25,101 nt of DNA from Clostridium sp. CAG:590. GTDB lineage: Bacteria > Bacillota > Clostridia > Lachnospirales > Lachnospiraceae. The DNA lies in contig HF987875.1 of the NCBI GenBank assembly GCA_000431135.1, forward strand, positions 1 to 25,101, written 5' to 3'. Under the pieces are notes generated by a model, which was given only the letters and a program-made list of their open reading frames with translations, was not told the origin of the DNA and searched no databases. Positions 7,273-14,857 of this stretch are shown piece by piece. Every line of letters begins with the position of its first letter. Position 1 is the first letter of the stretch. A program made the translations under genes and the position numbers.

Positions 7273-8040
7273 ATGGGTAATCTGTTAAATGTGAAGAACT
7301 TAACGATCAAATTCGGTGGCCTGACCGCTGTAAATATGGTGAATATGGAGATTGGAGATAACAATCTGGTCGGTTTGATCGGACCAAACGGAGCAGGTAA
7401 GACAACGTTATTTAATATGTTGACCGGCGTGTACAAACCGACAAGCGGTAAGATTGATTTTGACGGAGAGCGGATTGACGGAATCAAACCGTATGACATT
7501 ACTTCCAAACGTATTGCCAGAACGTTTCAGAATATCCGGTTATTTAAGGATCTGACAGTGTTACAGAATGTAATGGTCAGTTTTGATTTTCAGTCAAAGA
7601 CAACATTATTAGGCAGCATTTTGCATAGTCCTTATCAGATGCGGGAAGAGGCGAAGATGAAAGAGGAGGCCTTGGAGTATCTGAAAATTATGAAACTGGA
7701 TGACAAGGCGGATGAGCTGGCGAAGAATCTGCCTTATGGTGAACAGAGACGGTTAGAGATTGCAAGAGCATTGGCAGCAAAACCGAAGCTGCTGTTGCTG
7801 GATGAGCCGGCAGCGGGAATGAATCCACAGGAGACGGCGGAGCTGACAGAAATGATCCGATGGATCAAGGAAGAATTTAAGATTTCTATTTTGTTGATCG
7901 AGCATGATATGAAGTTAGTCATGAATGTGTGTGAATATATTTATGTATTATCATTTGGTGAGATTATTGCAAATGGTGTACCGGAAGAGATTCAGAAGAA
8001 CCCGAAAGTCATTGAGGCTTATTTGGGAAAGGGGGCATAA
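7273..8040 (+). CDS. livG: Branched-chain-type amino acid ABC transporter ATPase LivG
   Basis: A 255-residue cytoplasmic ATP-binding subunit. Walker A is GPNGAGKTT, the ABC signature region reads LPYGEQRRLEIARAL (a LivG-type variant of LSGGQ), and Walker B is LLLLDEPAAGMN followed by a switch His in LLIEHDMK. TFQNIRLFKDLTVLQNVM is the Q-loop region typical of LivG. The ATG at 7273 is just after the livM stop and matches the normal family N-terminus (LLNVKNLTIKFGG); an upstream in-frame extension into livM is not needed. It pairs with LivF to power transport. Confidence 0.94.
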   Translation: MGNLLNVKNLTIKFGGLTAVNMVNMEIGDNNLVGLIGPNGAGKTTLFNMLTGVYKPTSGKIDFDGERIDGIKPYDITSKRIARTFQNIRLFKDLTVLQNVMVSFDFQSKTTLLGSILHSPYQMREEAKMKEEALEYLKIMKLDDKADELAKNLPYGEQRRLEIARALAAKPKLLLLDEPAAGMNPQETAELTEMIRWIKEEFKISILLIEHDMKLVMNVCEYIYVLSFGEIIANGVPEEIQKNPKVIEAYLGKGA

Positions 8041-8042
8041 TT

Positions 8043-8747
8043 ATGTTGAAAATTGATAATATTGATCTGTATTATGGAGCAATACATGCCCTGCATGGAA
8101 TTAGTCTGGAGGTAAAGGATGGCGAAATTGTTACGCTGATCGGTGCAAATGGTGCGGGTAAGACGTCAACACTTCGTGCCATAAGTGGTCTGAATCATAT
8201 TAAGAGCGGAACAATTACTTACAATGATACAGTAGTCAGTAAATTACCTTCACATAAGATTGTAAGTGCCGGAATCAGTCAGGTTCCGGAAGGACGACGG
8301 GTATTTGGTGATCAGACTTGTGAAGAAAATTTACTGCTGGGTGCTTATCTGAGAAAAGATAAGGCAGGGATTAAGGAAACGATGGAAAAAGTATTTACAT
8401 ACTTCCCTCGTATACAGGAAAGAAAAAATCAGCTCGCCGGAACATTATCCGGTGGTGAACAGCAGATGTTAGCAATCGGAAGGGCTTTGATGGCGGAACC
8501 GAAACTGTTGTTGTTGGATGAACCATCTATGGGTCTTGCACCAATTGTAGTGCAGGAAATATTTGAGATTATCAAGACGATCCGGGATGAAGGAACGACA
8601 ATATTGCTGGTGGAACAGAATGCAAATGCTGCGTTGCAGATTGCAGATAGAGGATATGTTGTAGAGACAGGAAGCATTGTATTATCCGGTAAAGCGGATG
8701 ATCTGTTGCATGATGATGCTGTTCGTAAGGCATATCTGGGAGACTAG
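8043..8747 (+). CDS. livF: Branched-chain-type amino acid ABC transporter ATPase LivF
   Basis: A 234-residue cytoplasmic ATPase, the usual LivF length. Walker A is GANGAGKTS, the signature is LSGGEQQMLAIGRAL, Walker B is LLLLDEPSMGLAP, and the switch region is LLVEQNANAAL with Gln in place of His, as is usual for LivF. VPEGRRVFG in the Q-loop region is a LivF hallmark. It begins 2 nt after the livG stop, with GGGAAAGGGGG upstream, so the two ATPases are translationally coupled and likely made in equal amounts. Confidence 0.95.
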   Translation: MLKIDNIDLYYGAIHALHGISLEVKDGEIVTLIGANGAGKTSTLRAISGLNHIKSGTITYNDTVVSKLPSHKIVSAGISQVPEGRRVFGDQTCEENLLLGAYLRKDKAGIKETMEKVFTYFPRIQERKNQLAGTLSGGEQQMLAIGRALMAEPKLLLLDEPSMGLAPIVVQEIFEIIKTIRDEGTTILLVEQNANAALQIADRGYVVETGSIVLSGKADDLLHDDAVRKAYLGD

Positions 8748-8759
8748 GAGGAATGAGTT

Positions 8760-9386
8760 ATGGATAATTTTGTAATTACAATTGCGAGAGGATTCGGTAG
8801 TGGCGGTAAGTCGATCGCACTGGAACTTTCAAAGCGTATGGGAATCCCGTGCTATGAAAATGAGATTCTGGATATGGCATCGGATGCCAGTGGTATCAAT
8901 AAAGCATTGTTCCATGAGACCGATGAGAGGCTCCGGGGCAGTTTGTTTGCCAAGATGTTAAAGGGTATACCGACGAAGACGATTCTTGCTCCGAGCGAAA
9001 AGGATTTCGTATCGGATATTAACCTGTTTAATTTGCAGGCGCAGATCATCCGGTCACTGGCACTTAGTCAGTCCTGCATTATTGTCGGTAAATGTGCAGA
9101 CCATGTATTGGAATATTTTGATAATGTATACCGCATTTATATTGATGCACCACGTCCGGCATGCGTAAAATCCATTGTTGATAAAATGTGCGTTTCGGAA
9201 GCAGAAGCGAACCGGTTGATCAGCAAGACCGATAAATACCGTGCAGATTACTATAAATATTATACCGGTAAGGACTGGACAAATCCGACGAACTATGATC
9301 TGTTTATCAACAGTGATAAGGTAGGAAGAGAAAATTGTGCGGAATTGATCGAACTGTATGTGAAATTCCGGATGAAGCAGTTGTAG
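8760..9386 (+). CDS. Cytidylate-kinase-like P-loop protein
   Basis: A 208-residue soluble P-loop protein of the cytidylate-kinase-like family common in Clostridia. The N-terminal ITIARGFGSGGKSIALELSK holds a Walker A, GFGSGGKS, and the following GIPCYENEILDMAS resembles the nucleoside-binding segment of that family. A lid-like basic region surrounds SKTDKYRADYYKYYTGKDW. It is not the housekeeping Cmk and its phosphate acceptor is unknown. It starts 12 nt after livF with AGGAGG upstream, so it is the last gene of the transporter operon, an association with no obvious transport role. The family call is good; function is open. Confidence 0.8.
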   Translation: MDNFVITIARGFGSGGKSIALELSKRMGIPCYENEILDMASDASGINKALFHETDERLRGSLFAKMLKGIPTKTILAPSEKDFVSDINLFNLQAQIIRSLALSQSCIIVGKCADHVLEYFDNVYRIYIDAPRPACVKSIVDKMCVSEAEANRLISKTDKYRADYYKYYTGKDWTNPTNYDLFINSDKVGRENCAELIELYVKFRMKQL

Positions 9387-9402
9387 TTTTTAGAATATTT
9401 TG

Positions 9403-9435
9403 TCTCGGCAGGAAAGCCTGCCGGGATTTTTTTTT
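9403..9435 (+). terminator. Strong intrinsic terminator closing the liv operon
   Basis: TCTCGGCAGG (9403-9412) pairs with CCTGCCGGGA (9417-9426) around an AAAG loop, with one G-U pair in ten, followed by nine T (9427-9435). This is a textbook rho-independent terminator. Confidence 0.93.
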
Positions 9436-9485
9436 ACAAAAATAGGACAAATAATGAAGAAGTTCTTAAAATTATCACGAAAAAT

Positions 9486-9514
9486 TTGCCTTTATGAGAG
9501 AAATCTAATATAAT
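9486..9514 (+). promoter_or_regulatory. Sigma-A promoter of the YhaO/YhaN-like and PBP genes
   Basis: TTGCCT (9486-9491), 17-bp spacer, perfect TATAAT (9509-9514), placing the start near 9521. The leader then has a hairpin at 9525-9553: CTAGGGCTA pairs with TAGCCC-A-TAG, with a one-base bulge and a 10-nt loop. No T run follows, so it is a leader structure rather than a terminator. Confidence 0.75.
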
Positions 9515-9589
9515 AGATAAGATACTAGGGCTAGAATACCTTTTAGCCCATAGCAGTCAGATGCCAGACGTAAAGAGGAAGGTGCGAAG

Positions 9590-10648
9590 ATGAAATTTAT
9601 ACATATGGCAGATGTACATTTAGGAGTACAGCCGGACAAGGGGAAACCTTGGAGTGAAGCCAGACAACAGGAGATAAAAGATACCTTTGTTAAGGTAATA
9701 GAGAATGCAGAAGCAAAGCAGGTAGATTTGTTATTGATCGCGGGTAATCTGTTCCACATGCCGCCGTCAGAAGGAATGTTACGGGATGTAGATTATATCC
9801 TGTCAAAGCTTACAAAGACAAAGACGATCATTATTGCCGGAAGCAACGATTATATGAAACCGGATAGTGCAATGGCAAACTATAAGTTTTCGTCTAAGAC
9901 AATTTGTTTATCAGCGGATAAGATCAGTAATGTCTACATGAAAGATCTGAATACATGTGTAACAGGTTTTTCTTATAATGACAAAGAGAATGAGGATGAC
10001 ATTCTCAATCATATTAAGCCTGCCAAACAGGGTGCATTTAATATCTTATTGGCACATGGCGGAGATGAGAAGCATTTGCCGTTTAATAAGAAGAATCTGA
10101 GGGAGTCGAATTTTGATTATGTGGCACTTGGACATATTCGAAAACCGGAAGTGATCAAAGAAAATGCAGTTATCATGTGCGGTTCGTTAGAACCGATCGA
10201 TTATACAGATACCGGTGCAAGAGGATATATTTACGGTGAAGTGACAGATGGTAAGGTTAAGACGGAATTTGTTCCGGTTGCACAGCGCAGTTATATGAAC
10301 CTGTTGATCAATATCAAGCCGGATCATACACCACCTATGATCTTAGATCTCGTAGATAAGCAGATTCGGAACTTGGGAACGCAGAATATTTACCGGATTC
10401 TTGTAAAAGGTCAGAATCATAATCATGATGTGTTTGATTTTTCAAGTCTGATGGACAAATACAACATATACGAAGTCATTACGGAACAGGCTGGAGAGTA
10501 TGATCTGAATGCGTTATATCAGGAGAACCGGAATAATCTGGTGGGCAAATTCATCGGTCAGTTATCGGACAATTACTACAGTGATGAGATTTGCAAAAAA
10601 GCGGTTCATTATGGCTTAGACGTACTATTAAAGACAGGAGAGCGGTAA
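9590..10648 (+). CDS. YhaO/SbcD-type metallophosphoesterase with degenerate active site
   Basis: A 352-residue protein of the calcineurin-like nuclease family (SbcD, Mre11, YhaO). Motif I is intact (MADVHLG, D8 and H10), and H156 in AHGG and H182 in ALGHIRKP are in place. The other core motifs are altered: the usual GD motif reads AGNLFH with N53 replacing the bridging Asp; the usual GNH(D/E) reads GSND (S85, N86); and GHxH reads GHIR with R184. By family knowledge these residues hold the two metals and the catalytic His, so nuclease activity may be lost or changed. The C-terminal 130 residues resemble a capping/ATPase-contact region. It ends 1 nt before the ATPase partner, as in the sbcD-sbcC and yhaO-yhaN pairs. 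Confidence 0.85.
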   Translation: MKFIHMADVHLGVQPDKGKPWSEARQQEIKDTFVKVIENAEAKQVDLLLIAGNLFHMPPSEGMLRDVDYILSKLTKTKTIIIAGSNDYMKPDSAMANYKFSSKTICLSADKISNVYMKDLNTCVTGFSYNDKENEDDILNHIKPAKQGAFNILLAHGGDEKHLPFNKKNLRESNFDYVALGHIRKPEVIKENAVIMCGSLEPIDYTDTGARGYIYGEVTDGKVKTEFVPVAQRSYMNLLINIKPDHTPPMILDLVDKQIRNLGTQNIYRILVKGQNHNHDVFDFSSLMDKYNIYEVITEQAGEYDLNALYQENRNNLVGKFIGQLSDNYYSDEICKKAVHYGLDVLLKTGER

Positions 10649-10649
10649 G

Positions 10650-12314
10650 ATGAAGATTGATAAGCTGCATTTACAGGATTTTGGACAATTTCATGATAAA
10701 GATATCACGCTTGCTCCTGGTATGAATATTATATGTGGGGCAAACGAAGCAGGTAAGACAACCACGAAGGATTTCATTGTCGGTATGTTATACGGTATGG
10801 AGGATCCTTCAGACACAACAGGATTTGCCGGATATGAGAAGAGAAAACCGATCAATGGAGAGGCCTATGCAGGTTCGATGGAAGTGAAGACAGAACAGGG
10901 TGAGTTTCTGGTTGAACGGAATTTCCTTCGAACACAAAAGAGTCTGGCTGTGAAGGATTTAGATACGGGAAGAGAGGTTACACCGCAGAATCCGGACACA
11001 TTAGTGGGAACTTTGATCCAGACAGATAAGAGTACCTATATGAATACGCTTTGTGTCGGTCAGATGGAATTAGCAACGGACCGGGCAATCGCAGATAAAT
11101 TAAATGATTACATCGTAAACATGGCATCTACAAGAGCAGGTGATGTGGACGCAGTTCATGCGATTGATGAATTACGACAGAAGAAGCAGGAATTTTCCAA
11201 TAAGGAATTAGAGGAAAAAGAACAGGAATTAACCGCAAAGCTTCAGTTGGATCGCAATTTTGATGCGGAGATAGAAGCGGTTCGGGAAGAATACAAGCAG
11301 GTTGAGGCCTCCAAAGGGAAAAAGAAAGAAGAAAAATTACAGTTTACTCCAATCAAGAAACCGTCTGTAGAGGAAGAGGAGCCGGAAGAGGTTGAGACAG
11401 AACCGGAAGAAGAGGAACCTTTGACCGGTCGTGACAAGGATCTTAAGATGTTACAGCAGATGGGCAACCGTAGTATTTTGGATAATGCATTTGTGATCCT
11501 GTTTATTGGACTGTTGATCATTGCATTATTTGTAGGTATTGCATATGTAATTCCAATCAATATTCCACAGCTTAAGATGGGAATTATGGGATTTGGAATC
11601 TTGTTAGTAGTTATTACGATGATTCAGGTATTTTCCCGCAGAGCCAGATTATACCGGTTGTTAGAGGAGATGGAGATCGAGCAGGGATTTGAGGACGCAA
11701 AAGCAGAGGCGGCAGTGAGCCGTACAGAGGATGACGCAGAGTGGACTCAGAAACTGGCAGCTCTTAGAAGTAAGGAAGAGAATATTATTGAACAACGCAA
11801 AGAACAGGAAACATATCTTGTTGAGATCAACAAACTGAAAGAACAGATTGCAGCGAACAATGTAGAAAATGCAGCATTGGATCTGGCAATCCGTACAATT
11901 CAGGATCTATCAGAGGAGATTTATGATTCCTTTGGAAGTGTATTGAATGAACAGGTATCTGCATTGGTTCGCAGAATTACCAATGATAAATACACAGAGG
12001 TTCGAATTGATGATCAATTGAAGGTGATGGTGAAGAGCGGTAATTCTTATATCAGTATGGATTATCTGAGTACCGGAACAATTGAACAGATTTATCTGGC
12101 ATTGAGACTGTCTATTGCGAATGTATTGATAGCGGAGGATTTGCCGATTATCATAGATGACATATTTGTCACATATGATTATCAAAGATTATATGATACA
12201 TTAAGCTGTTTGAACGAGTATTTGAATCGACAGATCATTTTATTTACAACCAATCCTGGACTTCAGGATATGGCAGCAAACATTGGAATTGCAAATCATG
12301 CAATTACTTTGTAA
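10650..12314 (+). CDS. YhaN/Rad50-type ATPase with an internal membrane hairpin
   Basis: A 554-residue SMC/Rad50-like ATPase. The N-terminal half has Walker A GANEAGKTT at residues 30-38. The C-terminal half has a signature-like LSTGTIEQIYLALRLS and Walker B LPIIIDDIFVTYD. The switch position after Walker B reads LFTTNPG, with Asn where relatives usually have His. Between the halves are a short predicted coiled coil (about 180-230), a very acidic linker, two hydrophobic segments (about 283-304 and 310-328) and a second coiled coil (about 335-410). It is much shorter than SbcC or YhaN (roughly 950-1050 residues), has no CxxC zinc hook, and the membrane hairpin occupies the arm tip. Together with the upstream protein it suggests a membrane-anchored complex. 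Role in repair is unproven. Confidence 0.82.
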   Translation: MKIDKLHLQDFGQFHDKDITLAPGMNIICGANEAGKTTTKDFIVGMLYGMEDPSDTTGFAGYEKRKPINGEAYAGSMEVKTEQGEFLVERNFLRTQKSLAVKDLDTGREVTPQNPDTLVGTLIQTDKSTYMNTLCVGQMELATDRAIADKLNDYIVNMASTRAGDVDAVHAIDELRQKKQEFSNKELEEKEQELTAKLQLDRNFDAEIEAVREEYKQVEASKGKKKEEKLQFTPIKKPSVEEEEPEEVETEPEEEEPLTGRDKDLKMLQQMGNRSILDNAFVILFIGLLIIALFVGIAYVIPINIPQLKMGIMGFGILLVVITMIQVFSRRARLYRLLEEMEIEQGFEDAKAEAAVSRTEDDAEWTQKLAALRSKEENIIEQRKEQETYLVEINKLKEQIAANNVENAALDLAIRTIQDLSEEIYDSFGSVLNEQVSALVRRITNDKYTEVRIDDQLKVMVKSGNSYISMDYLSTGTIEQIYLALRLSIANVLIAEDLPIIIDDIFVTYDYQRLYDTLSCLNEYLNRQIILFTTNPGLQDMAANIGIANHAITL

Positions 12315-12347
12315 GGAATCGTTCATAGCTGGAAATGAGGGAAAAAC

Positions 12348-14747
12348 ATGGCTGATAACAAAAAGCCCACATCAGATGAGAGACGGAAGACAGTGAATTC
12401 TTCCCAAAGTACCAACCATAGAAAAGAGAATGGTGTATCAAAAGAGAAAAAGTCTCCAGAACAATTGGAAAAGATGAGACAGCGTAAGGCGAAAAAGGAA
12501 CGCAAACGGAAACGTAAGAGAGTCAGACGGATCATTTTAAGTTATCTGTTTGTTATGTTTGTGTTAGTGTGTGTGATCGGTGGATATTTTGTCTATGAGA
12601 AGTGGGGAAAAGACATACTAAGCTATCGCAAACAGGCAAAAGAATTAGTTGCCAATTCGTCAGAGTCTACATTCCGTCAGGATGAAACATCCATTGTATA
12701 TGATGCGAATGGTAAGAAACTTCGTGAAGTAACCGGTGAGAAAGAGGTGTATTATAAGACCTATGATGAGATTCCGGCATATTTCGTAGAGGCGATTGTT
12801 TCTGTTGAGGATCGGCGATTTTATGAACATCATGGTGTCGATTATGAAGGTATCATGCGTGCGGCTATGATTTTATTCCGTAACAAAGGTTCCATTACGC
12901 AGGGAGCGAGTACGATCACACAGCAGCTTGCAAGAGGTATTTTCCTGACCAAGGAAGTAAGTGCGGAACGGACCAATGCCCAGAAGTATGAGCGAAAGTT
13001 TAAGGAGATTTTTATTTCCTGGGAATTAGAGAAGAAATATACCAAGCAGCAGATTCTGGAGTATTACCTGAACACGATATTCTTCTCCAACGGATATTAC
13101 GGAATTGGTGCAGCGGCAAAAGGATATTTTGATAAGGATTTGGATGAGCTTTCGGCAGCGGAAGTTGCATATCTGTGTGCGATTCCAAACAGTCCGACTT
13201 ATTATGATCCGAGAGTATATCCGGAACATACAACGAAACGTCAGCATAAGATATTGAAGGACATGCATGAGCTGGGATATCTGAATGATATAGAGTATGA
13301 GATGGCAATGGAAGAGGATGTGCAGCTGGCACCTGAGAAGAAAGTCAGCCATGATTATGTGGAAACATTTACCAACTTCTGTGCAACAGAAGCATTGATG
13401 GAAGCGTCCGGATTTGAGTTCCAGTACAAATTTGATACGATTGAGGAACAGCATGCCTACAATCAGAAATATCGTGCGATGTATGATGAGATGTATGCAA
13501 CATTATATACAGGTGGATATCAGATCTATACTTCCATCGAACCGAAGAAACAGAAACTTCTTCAAAAGACCGTGGATGAGACATTGTCCGTAGATGAAGA
13601 TAAGAATGAGGATACCGGAATCTATAATCTGCAGGGTGCATCAACCTGTATTGACAACTCTACCGGCCGGGTAGTGGCAATTGTTGGTGGACGTACCCAG
13701 AATGAATTGCAGGGATATAGTCTGAACAGAGCTTATCAGAGTGCAAGACAGCCGGGTAGTACGATCAAACCACTGATCGTATATACACCACAGTTAGAGA
13801 GAGGTTATACACCGCAGACACGCGTAGATGATAATCCGTTTGAAGAGGCAAAGATGCCGGAGAACTCAGGAAGGTCCTATTCCGGAATGATCTCTTTGGC
13901 ACAGGCGGTTGCTGCGTCTAAGAACGTGGTTGCATACCGGTTGTTTGGTCAGTTAGGACCGGAAGTAGGAGCAGAATACCTGCTGAATATGAACTTTAAT
14001 TATCTTACAATTGAGGATCGGCAGAATATGGCAGCCTGCTTAGGTGGTCTTACATACGGAGCAACGACGGTTGAGATGGCATCCGGTTATGCGACGATCG
14101 AGAACGACGGAGAATTCCGTAAGCCGACATGTATTGTGAAGATTACGGATTCGCAGGGCAATGAGATTGTAAAGGATAATATCAAATCAAAACGTGTATA
14201 TGAGTTGAATGCTTCCAGAATGATGACTTCTATGTTACAAGGCGTATTTGCAGGAGGAACGGCAAGTGGACTTGGTATCAGTGGTATGTCGTGTGCAGGT
14301 AAGACCGGTACAACGGATAACAATACAGACGGATGGTTCTGTGCATATACACCATATTATACAACAAGCGTATGGGTAGGTTATGATACACCACAGGCAA
14401 CCAGAGGATTGTGGGGATCTACTTATCCGGGAAGTATCTGGCATGACTTTATGGCAGAGATCCATGATGGCCTGAAAGACATCGGATTCCCGGATTACGA
14501 ATGGGTTCGTTCTACGAAGGACTGGAAGGATACACGTTCAAGTTCAGAGGATTCCGAAGAAAAAGATAAGAAGAAAAAGAAGAAGAAAAAGAAAGAAAAG
14601 ACAACAGAGGTTTCAACAGATACTACGGCAGCGCCGGTTACGGAAGCACCGGTTACAGAGGCTCCAACGGAGGCACCGACTACACAGGCACCGACCGAGG
14701 CTCCAACAACGCAGGCACCGGATCCGACAACACAACCATCGTCTTAA
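12348..14747 (+). CDS. Class A penicillin-binding protein (PBP1A type)
   Basis: A 799-residue bifunctional peptidoglycan synthase. A Lys/Arg-rich cytoplasmic tail (1-62) precedes one transmembrane helix (about 63-86). The GT51 glycosyltransferase domain has E154 in VEDRRFYEHHG, then GASTITQQLAR and a KEIFISWELEKKYTKQQILE block. The transpeptidase has the three expected motifs: S471-T-I-K474 (acylated Ser), S524-K-N526 and K652-T-G654. The C-terminus is a run of lysines followed by Thr/Pro/Ala-rich TEAPTTQAP-like repeats (about 740-799), probably an extended wall-facing tail. It starts 33 nt after the YhaN-like gene, so the three genes may share the 9486 promoter. ATG 12348 is preceded by GAGGGA. 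Confidence 0.95.
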   Translation: MADNKKPTSDERRKTVNSSQSTNHRKENGVSKEKKSPEQLEKMRQRKAKKERKRKRKRVRRIILSYLFVMFVLVCVIGGYFVYEKWGKDILSYRKQAKELVANSSESTFRQDETSIVYDANGKKLREVTGEKEVYYKTYDEIPAYFVEAIVSVEDRRFYEHHGVDYEGIMRAAMILFRNKGSITQGASTITQQLARGIFLTKEVSAERTNAQKYERKFKEIFISWELEKKYTKQQILEYYLNTIFFSNGYYGIGAAAKGYFDKDLDELSAAEVAYLCAIPNSPTYYDPRVYPEHTTKRQHKILKDMHELGYLNDIEYEMAMEEDVQLAPEKKVSHDYVETFTNFCATEALMEASGFEFQYKFDTIEEQHAYNQKYRAMYDEMYATLYTGGYQIYTSIEPKKQKLLQKTVDETLSVDEDKNEDTGIYNLQGASTCIDNSTGRVVAIVGGRTQNELQGYSLNRAYQSARQPGSTIKPLIVYTPQLERGYTPQTRVDDNPFEEAKMPENSGRSYSGMISLAQAVAASKNVVAYRLFGQLGPEVGAEYLLNMNFNYLTIEDRQNMAACLGGLTYGATTVEMASGYATIENDGEFRKPTCIVKITDSQGNEIVKDNIKSKRVYELNASRMMTSMLQGVFAGGTASGLGISGMSCAGKTGTTDNNTDGWFCAYTPYYTTSVWVGYDTPQATRGLWGSTYPGSIWHDFMAEIHDGLKDIGFPDYEWVRSTKDWKDTRSSSEDSEEKDKKKKKKKKKEKTTEVSTDTTAAPVTEAPVTEAPTEAPTTQAPTEAPTTQAPDPTTQPSS

Positions 14748-14767
14748 TTTCCAAAGCAATGTATATA

Positions 14768-14796
14768 ACGGGACTGTCATAAGGCAGTCCCGTTTT
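14768..14796 (+). terminator. Intrinsic terminator after the PBP gene
   Basis: ACGGGACTG (14768-14776) pairs perfectly with CAGTCCCGT (14785-14793), 8-nt loop, followed by TTTTCTT. It ends the plus-strand PBP transcript. Confidence 0.85.
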
Positions 14797-14816
14797 CTTG
14801 ACCAATAGAAATGCAC

Positions 14817-14843
14817 AAAAAAAGGACTGCCGTGTGGCAGTCC
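14817..14843 (-). terminator. Intrinsic terminator of the dnaD-dnaI-prs transcript
   Basis: GGACTGCC (14824-14831) and GGCAGTCC (14836-14843) form a perfect 8-bp stem with a 4-nt loop. On the minus strand it is followed by seven T (plus-strand A run 14817-14823), so it terminates the leftward transcript ending with prs. Confidence 0.88.
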
Positions 14844-14857
14844 CTTTATAATATATA

